A stretch of DNA of 64,000 nucleotides from Rhizobium leguminosarum bv. trifolii WSM1325. GTDB lineage: Bacteria; Pseudomonadota; Alphaproteobacteria; Rhizobiales; Rhizobiaceae. The notes under the pieces are model-generated. The model ran no database searches. It saw only the letters and a list, made by a program, of their open reading frames with translations, and was not told the DNA's origin. The stretch covers positions 372,001-436,000 of the forward strand of contig CP001623.1 in NCBI GenBank assembly GCA_000023185.1, read 5' to 3'. Shown piece by piece: positions 34,110-41,619 of this stretch. The position numbers and the translations under genes were made by a program. The stretch's first letter is position 1; every line of letters begins with the position of its first letter.

Positions 34110-35804
34110 TCAGATCGCCAGAGCGGCCTCAACCGCCGCCCGCGCATTCGGCAGGCCCGACCCGAAGAAATAGACCGCGTCGAGAGCGTCCTCGCTTTCG
34201 GCGTTCATGCAATCTGCCGTCAGTTGTCTCGTTCCGGGTGCGACAATGGCGTCCAGGCGAGAGGCGGCTTTCAGAATTGACTTGACTTGAGGCCCCGAGA
34301 GGCGGTCACCGGGATTGTGGCGGCTTTTGTGGGCCCGCTGTATCAGGGCGCATAACCCGCCCACCTGCGCCGACGCGCCTGATGTGCCCCCGAAGGGGGT
34401 GTAGTATCCGCCCCCGATGCCCGGATTGGTACCGAACGGCACGATGGCCGACCACGGATCGGAGCCATGATTATAACCGAAAATCCCCGGCAGGTCCGTC
34501 GTCAGCAGCGAGAAGTGCGAATAGTAGTATTCCCGCGTTCGAAAAGCGCTGTAGTCGTGCTGCGCGGCAAATGGAGAAAGCCGGTCGAGGCGCAACTGAT
34601 GCCTGTTGAAGACCTCCCCGTCGTCAGAGGGGGAGACAACCGTCAATCCTTCGCCGTAATTGCTGTAGCCCGAACGGAAACCTTCGACGGTAACGGCTCC
34701 AACTGCAATGATGCCGTTGTTGTCGGCGGCAAGACTAGCCGGATAGATCAGCTGGCTCTCGCCACTGTTTCCTGCGGCGCAGACGATCGGGATGTGCCGG
34801 CTGATGGCGAGGATGAGTTGTTTGAGGACATGCCATGGGCGATCCGGATTAGAGCCTTTCTGCGCTGCCTTCGGCTCCAGTTCAGGCCCACCCTGATCCG
34901 CAACGGCAATGCGCGTGAACAGATTGGCGGCATCCTGGTTTTTCCATAATTCCAGGTCGGCCTTCAGTTCGTTCTTCGGGTCAACGATACTGTGTTTCGG
35001 GTCAGGCAGACCGCGCGGCAAGACGATCACGTCTGCTTTCTGAAGATAGGCATAAAGGAAGGCAGCAATGAACTGCCTGACATCGTCTTCGAAGGAGGTT
35101 CTGATCGAGATGAGCCTTGAGAAAGGATCAACGCCGAAATAGGGGATGACGTTGCGATTGCCGCTCGTGCGCAGCTCGTCGCCATTCCCGTAGAAGGCTC
35201 CTTCCGGCGGAAGGCTTGGCGTGCCTTCTTCCGCAACAACGGCGGGTTCGCCGACGATCAGCCCAGCGCAACAAGTACCATGCGACGCAAACAGCGATTC
35301 CGGATTGTAGAGCCGCCGGAGAACACCCTCCGACGCGGCGTATTCGGCAACCAGATCACCGAGATAGTCCCGGTCGTCGTTCGAAAGGCCGATATTGCCG
35401 AGCGGAGCGATGTCGAGCCCGGCAAAGAAGGCATGCCTTTCCTCGCGGTCGAAGGATGTGGTCGTCTCGAGAATTTCGAGCACGCGTGCGCCGTAACGAT
35501 GGGTCGTCAAATCGATTGACGCCTCCCGGTCAAGCCGGGTTGCCAGATTGGGATGATCCGGAGATACGCCGACATCGATCAGCGCGACCCGCGCGGGTCG
35601 CAGCGGGCCGGCGGAAGCGATGGCATCCCAGACCGTGCCGGTGATGAGGGGATCGGAGAGCGCGCGTGCGGAGCTCGCATCGGGCGCTGGAGGCGCCGGT
35701 GGAGCCGATCCGTATTCCGCGTCGACTACGCCAAGAGCAGTCAGGTGCCAGAGGTAATAGTAGTTGATCGGCGAGGGCTCAGGCATTTGTGTTTGATCCG
35801 TCAT
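34110..35804 (-). CDS. S8 (subtilisin-like) serine peptidase without signal peptide
   Basis: A 564-residue subtilase. The catalytic triad is complete: Asp77 in VALIDVGVSPDH, His175 in FASHGTCCAGLI, oxyanion Asn346 in CAAGNSGES and Ser475 in FGGTSGASAQVGG. No signal peptide or membrane segment is seen; the first 60 residues are Pro/Ala-rich with a SPINYYYLWHLTALG entry. It therefore probably works in the cytoplasm, unlike most secreted subtilases. I start it at ATG 35804 (AGGG upstream); a GTG at 35813 is in frame. It lies 33 bp after the PAP2 gene. In modified-peptide clusters such peptidases remove leader sequences, which would suit the E1-like neighbour. Confidence 0.9.
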   Translation of the reverse strand: MTDQTQMPEPSPINYYYLWHLTALGVVDAEYGSAPPAPPAPDASSARALSDPLITGTVWDAIASAGPLRPARVALIDVGVSPDHPNLATRLDREASIDLTTHRYGARVLEILETTTSFDREERHAFFAGLDIAPLGNIGLSNDDRDYLGDLVAEYAASEGVLRRLYNPESLFASHGTCCAGLIVGEPAVVAEEGTPSLPPEGAFYGNGDELRTSGNRNVIPYFGVDPFSRLISIRTSFEDDVRQFIAAFLYAYLQKADVIVLPRGLPDPKHSIVDPKNELKADLELWKNQDAANLFTRIAVADQGGPELEPKAAQKGSNPDRPWHVLKQLILAISRHIPIVCAAGNSGESQLIYPASLAADNNGIIAVGAVTVEGFRSGYSNYGEGLTVVSPSDDGEVFNRHQLRLDRLSPFAAQHDYSAFRTREYYYSHFSLLTTDLPGIFGYNHGSDPWSAIVPFGTNPGIGGGYYTPFGGTSGASAQVGGLCALIQRAHKSRHNPGDRLSGPQVKSILKAASRLDAIVAPGTRQLTADCMNAESEDALDAVYFFGSGLPNARAAVEAALAI

Positions 35805-35837
35805 GGTTGTCACCCTGTTGAGCAGCAGCTGGAGAAT

Positions 35838-36866
35838 TCAGACCCATTCGTCGTGTACGGCCGCGAACAAAGGACCGAACGCGTCGTGGAGGTAGGGAGC
35901 GAAGCGTCGGGCGAGATCTCGCCCCGCCTGCGTGTCGCTCGGATAGTGCAGGCCGGCCCATTCGCGATTTTCGGCGACGTTCTGGGCGATGCGGGCAAGC
36001 TCGTCGGTGGCCGGATGTTCCGGCAGGATTGTTGAGAACGCGAAGGCGATCGAAAAGCACTGGAACGAATGGTTGCTGGGATAGGACTCGTGGACGGGCA
36101 CGGCCAGCAACGGCCGCAGCAGGGGCTCGAACTGGTTTGGCCGCTGCCGGTTGAACTGGCTCTTGTAGATCAGTCCGACATATTCGCAGGCCGTCAGGAT
36201 CGCCTGAAAAAGGCCTTCCGTCTGCTCGAAACCGCCGAGATCCTCGATATACAATGCGCGTGTGAATTCCCCCACGGAGATCGTCGACTCGATTTGAATA
36301 TCGGGCAGGCGCCGCATGCGTTCGCGGTCGCGGCGTTGCATAGAGAGCAGTACCGTCGTTTCGAGGCGGGTATAATCCGGGCCGGGTGGCGGAAGTATAT
36401 CCAGCATTTCCCAGGTGAAGCGCCGCGCCGCGGTATAGGCGTTGCGTGACGGCTGCTGGTGCAGCCTGCGCAGCTCGAAGGAGGGGATAAGCTGCGACAC
36501 GCCGAGGCTGCCGCCGTCCATCGTCGACTTGTTCTTGTTCTTGTTCTTATTTTTGTTCTTGTTTTTGTTCAGCGACGCCTTGTTGAGCACCGACTTGTTC
36601 GCCACGCTTTTGTTGAGAACCGAGGCTACGGCCATCGTCGCCATCATCGGCCCGGCCAGAAGCGCTGCATCTTCACCGGTGCCGGGGAGCAGCGCAGGTT
36701 CGGAGGCTGCATCCGGTGCAGCCGGCGACGCACCGGCGAGAGGATCAGCACCGGTATCGTCCCTGGGTTCGCATGGAAGGACCGTATCCGGCTCAATCCT
36801 GAATTTATAACTGTTTAGAAATAAAACTAATTTTGATTGCGATTCGTGGGCAGTGTCCGCTTCCAT
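35838..36866 (-). CDS. Soluble PAP2-superfamily protein (phosphatase/haloperoxidase-like) with Asn-Lys repeat
   Basis: A 342-residue protein with a complete PAP2 active-site signature: K235-x6-R242-P243 (KSQFNRQRP), P-S-N-H266 (YPSNHSF), and R301-x5-H307-x3-D311 (REWAGLHYPSD). No membrane helices or signal peptide are evident, so it resembles soluble acid phosphatases or vanadium haloperoxidases rather than lipid phosphatases. Residues 1-117 are outside the fold: a SKLVLFLNSYKFRIEPDTVL segment, an Ala/Pro-rich linker and an NK-rich repeat at 82-113. GGAGG precedes the start. It is 41 bp after the SARP gene and 33 bp before the peptidase gene, so all three are co-transcribed. Confidence 0.85.
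   Translation of the reverse strand: MEADTAHESQSKLVLFLNSYKFRIEPDTVLPCEPRDDTGADPLAGASPAAPDAASEPALLPGTGEDAALLAGPMMATMAVASVLNKSVANKSVLNKASLNKNKNKNKNKNKNKSTMDGGSLGVSQLIPSFELRRLHQQPSRNAYTAARRFTWEMLDILPPPGPDYTRLETTVLLSMQRRDRERMRRLPDIQIESTISVGEFTRALYIEDLGGFEQTEGLFQAILTACEYVGLIYKSQFNRQRPNQFEPLLRPLLAVPVHESYPSNHSFQCFSIAFAFSTILPEHPATDELARIAQNVAENREWAGLHYPSDTQAGRDLARRFAPYLHDAFGPLFAAVHDEWV
36528..36623 (-). repeat. Coding microsatellite: SVLNK-type pentapeptides running into (NK)n
   Basis: Within the PAP2 gene, codons 82-113 encode SVLNK, SVANK, SVLNK, ASLNK and then about six NK pairs, written as alternating AAC and AAG/AAA codons. The 6-base unit keeps frame when it changes length, so the protein could vary in repeat number between strains without loss of function. 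Confidence 0.85.
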
Positions 36867-36907
36867 TGCAGCCTCCTTGCGCGATGATGTGAAGAATTGT
36901 CCGGGGT

Positions 36908-38695
36908 TCAGCGCAGCTTGGCGCCGGCCTTGAGCAGGCCGTCGATCAGGATCTGCCCGCCGCCTGTGTCAAGCAGCGGATAGCCGCTGCCGCGGAAGGC
37001 GTCGATGGAGAAACCGCCCTCGACTGCCTCAAGACGCTGCAGGTAATGCCGCGCGCCGCCGAGATCGTTGGAATGGGCATGACTGGAGGCAAGATAGCGC
37101 AGCAGGCTGTTGAAGTTCGGCCGTGCCCGCAGGGCTTCTTCGCCTGCAGATATGGCTGCGGCATGATCGCCTGCAAGCGCTGCCGCAATGCATTTGGTCG
37201 TATCGAAGTAATATTTATGCGGGCTGTAGACGCCGAGCTCTTGTACCCAACGCGCCATCGCCACCGCCTTGTCGGGCTGGCCTGCATAGCAGTGCAGCAT
37301 CGCGTAGAGGTCCCAACCGAGCGGCAGGGCCGGATTCAGGCGGATCGATTTTTCGAACAGGTTGGCCGCATAGTCGTATTCGCCGAACAGGAACGAATGG
37401 ACGTGGCCGACGAGCGCGAGCGACACGGAATTCTGCGGATCGAGTTCCAGCGCCTTGCGTGCATAGGCCTGGGCTTCCTCGATCAGATGGGCATCCAGCG
37501 CGTTGAAACGCTGGCCGACCTGGAAAGTCCGAATGAATGACAGCCAGGCAAAAGTCGATGATCGCGGCTGATACTGGATCTGTTCTTCCAGGCGCCGTTC
37601 CGCGTTGTCGAGGTCGTCGCGCGACAGCCGAAAGATCGCATTGACGGCGTCGATCAGGAGACCGTCTTGCGACAATCTGCTGTCGGTTGCCTGGATCTCC
37701 TCGAAATAGGCCAGTTGATCGACTGCCTGGCTGATCAGCGCAGCGGCGATGCCGAACTCGCCGCGCTCGAACTGCGTGCGGTTGATTGCCTGACTTCCCA
37801 GCCAATGAATGCGGTTGTTGATCAGGTGCTTCATCACCAGTTCGATCAGCACCATGTCACCATCAAACGTCAGGCGAAGCTGAAGGCATAGGGGAAGGCT
37901 GATTTGCTGTTCACTCTCTTCAATATGCGGCGAGGTGAACGAGAGGTCGGTGACGCCAAAGCCCAGCCCATCGATGATGGCTTTTGCAATGAGGTTTTGG
38001 AACCGTGTCGCAGCAATTTGCCCGCCCTCGCCGGCACCCACCACGATGGGGGACAGAAGAGCCATCATCCATCGCCAGTCACCGCCAACCCGCCGCCCAG
38101 AGGGACCGCTGCTGGCGATATCCACGGGTGGTTTGCCTGTTCTCGACGTATCCGGGGCGCCAGTTAACGGCAGCAGGGCGGAATGTTTGGCGATATCGCG
38201 GCTCGGCTGCTGTCGCGGCTCGAAGACGTCGTGGACTTGTCCTTCATCGAGACGGCGATACCAGTTTTGCCTTTCCAGCGCCAACCAGTCCTCGAATTCA
38301 GGATCGCGGATGTCGATACCTTCGAGCAATTCGTCGGTGACTTGATCCGCAGACCGCTCCGTCCGAACCACCAGGTCGGTATCGAGCGCCAGTCGGTCCA
38401 TATCCAGCCAAACGGTATTCTTATCCGCAATCAAGAGATCACGTGCCGGCCCCAGACTCTTATGAATGTCCAAAAGCGCCTGGCGTAGACTGGCTGCCGC
38501 CTGGTCGTCGGAGCGATCGCTCCATAACTTGTCCCTAAGCCAGATTCTCGAGCGCGAGCCCCGGGTGGACAATGCAAGCATTGCCAAAAGAGCCTGTGCC
38601 TTTTTGGATTTCGGAGCAACCGACCGCCCCCCGGCGTCCACAAGGGCAAAGGGCCCGAGCAGGAACATCCGAAACGGATATTGCTCCTTGTTCAT
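36908..38695 (-). CDS. SARP-type transcriptional activator with TPR domain
   Basis: A 595-residue regulator. Residues 8-110 form the OmpR-like winged helix of SARP/BTAD activators (FRMFLLGPFALVDAGGRSV, KKAQALLAMLAL, RIWLRDKLWSDRSDDQAAASLRQALLDIHK), followed by a short BTAD-like segment. The C-terminal half is helical TPR-type repeats (ALELDPQNSVSLALVGHV, SIRLNPALPLGWDLYAMLH). I start at ATG 38695 before the fold; the frame is open to 38899. It is the first gene of the PAP2-peptidase unit. Direct repeats upstream of it and of the HExxH-like gene suggest that it activates both. SARPs in Gram-negatives are rare outside pathway-specific clusters. Confidence 0.85.
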   Translation of the reverse strand: MNKEQYPFRMFLLGPFALVDAGGRSVAPKSKKAQALLAMLALSTRGSRSRIWLRDKLWSDRSDDQAAASLRQALLDIHKSLGPARDLLIADKNTVWLDMDRLALDTDLVVRTERSADQVTDELLEGIDIRDPEFEDWLALERQNWYRRLDEGQVHDVFEPRQQPSRDIAKHSALLPLTGAPDTSRTGKPPVDIASSGPSGRRVGGDWRWMMALLSPIVVGAGEGGQIAATRFQNLIAKAIIDGLGFGVTDLSFTSPHIEESEQQISLPLCLQLRLTFDGDMVLIELVMKHLINNRIHWLGSQAINRTQFERGEFGIAAALISQAVDQLAYFEEIQATDSRLSQDGLLIDAVNAIFRLSRDDLDNAERRLEEQIQYQPRSSTFAWLSFIRTFQVGQRFNALDAHLIEEAQAYARKALELDPQNSVSLALVGHVHSFLFGEYDYAANLFEKSIRLNPALPLGWDLYAMLHCYAGQPDKAVAMARWVQELGVYSPHKYYFDTTKCIAAALAGDHAAAISAGEEALRARPNFNSLLRYLASSHAHSNDLGGARHYLQRLEAVEGGFSIDAFRGSGYPLLDTGGGQILIDGLLKAGAKLR

Positions 38696-39093
38696 GCGAT
38701 CCACCGGCCCCGCCCCCGCTGCCTCCGATACGCTCGTTTGGCGGCCGGAAAACCTGGCATCCAGGGGCCAGTCTGCCACAACTTCGGCTCCTGGCAAGCA
38801 ACCGGGAAGGGAAACCGGGATTGCGAAATGTAAATCTATGCTATGGCGATGATCGAACTGAAGCATAACCGGTTGAAATCCCTCTGCGTAACTTCGCAAA
38901 CCGGCCGTAGCATCCTGCCGTCAAAGCAGCGTCAAAGAAATGTTGTTTGGGCACCGTAATTTTGCGGGCATCCGCCAAAGGCTGCGGAGTACTTAGAACG
39001 ATGTGTCGGTGTTGCTCCAGCGGGAGCATCGACCGTGGCTCCCGATCATCCAGCGCCGGGATGATGTCCCGGCGCTCTTTTGTTTTCCTGTAG
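38696..39093 (-). promoter_or_regulatory. SARP promoter region with paired TTTGACG repeats
   Basis: No gene is supported in these 398 bases. At 38919-38940 two 11-bp units stand side by side; on the minus strand they read TTTGACG, 4 bases, TTTGACG. This matches the TTTNACG repeats before the HExxH-like gene and points to autoregulation. A hairpin (AGCGCCGGG arms) lies at 39052-39076. Confidence 0.5.
39052..39076. terminator. Hairpin downstream of gabD-like gene
   Basis: A 9-bp GC-rich stem (AGCGCCGGG and its complement) with a 7-base loop, 18 bases past the stop of the minus-strand aldehyde dehydrogenase. The T-rich tail (CTTTTGTTTT) is on the plus-strand side, so it is a poor canonical terminator for the minus-strand operon and may mainly stabilise its 3' end. 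Confidence 0.5.
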
Positions 39094-40551
39094 TTAGGCG
39101 AGACCGCCGATGTGGAAGCTCTTCATTTCGAGATATTCCTCGATGCCGCACTGCGCGCCCTCGCGGCCAAGACCGGATTGTTTGACGCCGCCGAAGGGAG
39201 CCACCTCGGTCGAGATCGCCCCTGTGTTCAGGCCGACCATCCCGAATTCGAGGGCTTCGGCGACACGCCAGGAGCGTTTCAGGCTCCCGGTGTAGAAATA
39301 GGCCGCAAGCCCGAAGGGCGTGGCGTTGGCTATGCGGATCGCCTCTTCCTCGTGGTCGAAACGGAAAAGCGGGGCAACGGGTCCGAAGGTCTCTTCGCTG
39401 GCAAGCTGCATCTCGGTCGTCGCACCGCCGAGCACCATCGGCACCGCATATTGGTCGCCTTCAGGCACGGAATCTGCGGTGGCGAGGATGCTTGCTCCCT
39501 TTTCCACCGCATCGTCGACATGACGCTTGATCTTGTCGATCGCCGCCTTGTTGATCATCGGCCCGATATCCGTGCCTGCATCCGTGCCGGCCCCGACCTT
39601 CATGGCCGATACGCGCGCGGAAAGTTTGGCGGCAAAGGCCTCATAGACGCCGGACTGGACGAGAAGCCGGTTGGCGCAGACGCAGGTCTGCCCGCCATTG
39701 CGGAATTTCGAGGCAACTGCGCCTTCCACGGCCAGATCAAGATCGGCATCGTCGAAGACGATGAAGGGCGCGTTGCCGCCGAGTTCGAGGCTGAGTCGCT
39801 TGATGCTGTCGGCCGCGCCGCGCATCAGCAGCGAGCCGACGCGGGTCGAGCCGGTGAAAGAGATCTTGCGAACGGTCTGGTTCGCCATCAGTTCGTCGCC
39901 GATGCCGGCCGGCATGCCGGTGACGATATTGATCACGCCCTTGGGGATGCCGGCGCGCTCCGCCAATACGCCGAGCGCCAGCGCCGAATAAGGGGTGAGG
40001 TCCGATGGCTTGACGACGACGGTGCAGCCTGCTGCGAGCGCCGGCCCGACCTTGCGGGTGATCATCGCATTCGGAAAATTCCACGGCGTGATGATCGCCG
40101 ATACGCCGACGGGCTCCTTCAGAACGACGATCCGCCGGTCCGCTGTCGGCGAGGGAATGGTCGTTCCGCCGATGCGGCGTGCCTCCTCGGAAAACCATTT
40201 GATGAAGGAGGCGCCGTAGCGGATTTCGCCGCGCGCTTCCGTCAGTGGCTTGCCCTGCTCTCGGGTGAGGATCAGCGCCAGATCCTCGATATTGTCGAGC
40301 ATCAGATCATGCCAGGCTTCCAGCAATGCGCCGCGCTCGGCATTGGTCTTTGCGCGCCATGGACCGAAGGCCTTTTCCGCCGCCGCGATCGCCGTCGTCG
40401 TATCGGCTCCGTCCATGTCAGGCACCGTGCCCAGCACATGTTGCGTCGCCGGATCGATCACCTCGATCGTGCGCCCAGCTTCAGCCCCGCGCCATTCTCC
40501 GTCGATCAGCCCCAGCTCACGAAGCAGACTGCTATCCCTTAATCCGTTCAT
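39094..40551 (-). CDS. Succinate-semialdehyde dehydrogenase-like aldehyde dehydrogenase
   Basis: A 485-residue GabD-type aldehyde dehydrogenase: TPWNFPNAMITRKVGPALAAG, FTGSTRVGSLL, general base Glu in LELGGNAPFIVFDDADLD, catalytic Cys in NGGQTCVCANR, and the C-terminal APFGGVKQSGLGREG of the semialdehyde branch. The start at 40551 has GGAGA upstream; ATG 40563 would swallow that site. It ends the six-gene operon that begins at 45.66 kb. The in vivo substrate may be another semialdehyde. Confidence 0.9.
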   Translation of the reverse strand: MNGLRDSSLLRELGLIDGEWRGAEAGRTIEVIDPATQHVLGTVPDMDGADTTTAIAAAEKAFGPWRAKTNAERGALLEAWHDLMLDNIEDLALILTREQGKPLTEARGEIRYGASFIKWFSEEARRIGGTTIPSPTADRRIVVLKEPVGVSAIITPWNFPNAMITRKVGPALAAGCTVVVKPSDLTPYSALALGVLAERAGIPKGVINIVTGMPAGIGDELMANQTVRKISFTGSTRVGSLLMRGAADSIKRLSLELGGNAPFIVFDDADLDLAVEGAVASKFRNGGQTCVCANRLLVQSGVYEAFAAKLSARVSAMKVGAGTDAGTDIGPMINKAAIDKIKRHVDDAVEKGASILATADSVPEGDQYAVPMVLGGATTEMQLASEETFGPVAPLFRFDHEEEAIRIANATPFGLAAYFYTGSLKRSWRVAEALEFGMVGLNTGAISTEVAPFGGVKQSGLGREGAQCGIEEYLEMKSFHIGGLA

Positions 40552-40566
40552 TCTGTTCTCCATTGA

Positions 40567-41610
40567 TCAGCCGAGTGCCGAAAGCACCGATGCCGTGATC
40601 GCGTCGGTCTTGTCCTTGCCGGGAATTGCGCCGATGCCGCGTGCCGTCGTCGCTTCGATTGATGCCATCACCCTTGCGGCGGCAGCCGTTTCTCCCAAGT
40701 GCTCCAGCATCATCGCGCCCGACCAGATGGCGGCGATTGGATTGGCGATGCCGAGTTCGGCGATATCGGGTGCGGAGCCGTGGACGGGTTCGAACATCGA
40801 CGGCGCCGAGCGATCGGGATTGATGTTGGCGGAGGCGGCAAAGCCAAGCCCGCCCTGGATGGCGGCGCCGAGGTCGGTCAGGATATCGCCGAACAGGTTG
40901 GAGGCGACCACGACGTCGAGACTATCAGGCGCCATGACCATACGCGCAGCCATGGCGTCGATATGGTAGCTGGTCACCTCGATATCGGGATATTCCAATG
41001 AAAGCTTCTGGGTGATTTCGTCCCAGAAGACCATCGAATATTTCTGTGCGTTGGACTTCGTCACCGAGGCAAGCTTGCCGCGTCGCGTCCGCGCCTGCTC
41101 GAAGCCGAAACGCAGGATGCGCTCGACCCCCGTGCGGGTGAAGATCGAGGTCTCGACCGCCACTTCATTGTCGGTGCCCTGGTGGACGCGGCCACCGGCG
41201 CCGGAATATTCGCCTTCGGTATTTTCACGAATGCAGAGGATGTCGAAACCATCGGACCGCAACGGCCCCTGCACACCCGGCAGCAGCCGGTGCGGGCGGA
41301 TATTGGCATACTGCACGAAAGCCTTGCGGATCGGCAGCAGAAGCCCATGCAGCGACACCGAATCCGGCACTTTACGAGGCCAGCCGACGGCGCCGAGCAG
41401 GATGGCATCGAAGGACCGGAGCGTCTCGATGCCATCGGCGGGCATCATGCTGCCGTTCTCCAGATAGTAGTCGCAGGACCAGGGATAGCTGGTTGCATCA
41501 AGAGAAAATCCGTTCAGGCGAGCTGTTTTTTCAAGCACGGCCCAGGCTGCTGCCGTCACGTCGCGGCCGATGCCGTCTCCGGGCAGAAGAGCGATCTTGT
41601 AGGTTTTCAT
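40567..41610 (-). CDS. Tartrate/D-malate dehydrogenase-like beta-decarboxylating dehydrogenase
   Basis: A 347-residue member of the isocitrate/isopropylmalate dehydrogenase family. It has the entry IALLPGDGIGRDVTAAAW, the substrate loop CIRENTEGEYSGAGGRVHQG, the catalytic Tyr/Lys region SNAQKYSMVFWDE, the metal site in VVVASNLFGDILTDLGAAI and the cofactor motif FEPVHGSAPDIA. The ENTEGEYSG loop is typical of tartrate dehydrogenase/decarboxylase and D-malate dehydrogenase. It sits 15 bp before the GabD-like gene and 9 bp after the second aldehyde dehydrogenase, so hydroxyacid degradation is likely. Confidence 0.88.
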   Translation of the reverse strand: MKTYKIALLPGDGIGRDVTAAAWAVLEKTARLNGFSLDATSYPWSCDYYLENGSMMPADGIETLRSFDAILLGAVGWPRKVPDSVSLHGLLLPIRKAFVQYANIRPHRLLPGVQGPLRSDGFDILCIRENTEGEYSGAGGRVHQGTDNEVAVETSIFTRTGVERILRFGFEQARTRRGKLASVTKSNAQKYSMVFWDEITQKLSLEYPDIEVTSYHIDAMAARMVMAPDSLDVVVASNLFGDILTDLGAAIQGGLGFAASANINPDRSAPSMFEPVHGSAPDIAELGIANPIAAIWSGAMMLEHLGETAAAARVMASIEATTARGIGAIPGKDKTDAITASVLSALG

Positions 41611-41619
41611 CGCAGGTCC

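Noticed and set aside
31478..36866. The island as a bacterial ubiquitin-like (Bil or CBASS type) defence operon
   Set aside because: There is an E1-like gene but no E2, JAB peptidase, ubiquitin-like fold, nucleotidyltransferase or effector. The subtilase and SARP do not fit those systems.
39003..39076. Plus-strand gene or transcript ending at the 39.05 kb hairpin
   Set aside because: The T-rich tail points to a plus-strand transcript, but no plus-strand gene with a ribosome site precedes it.
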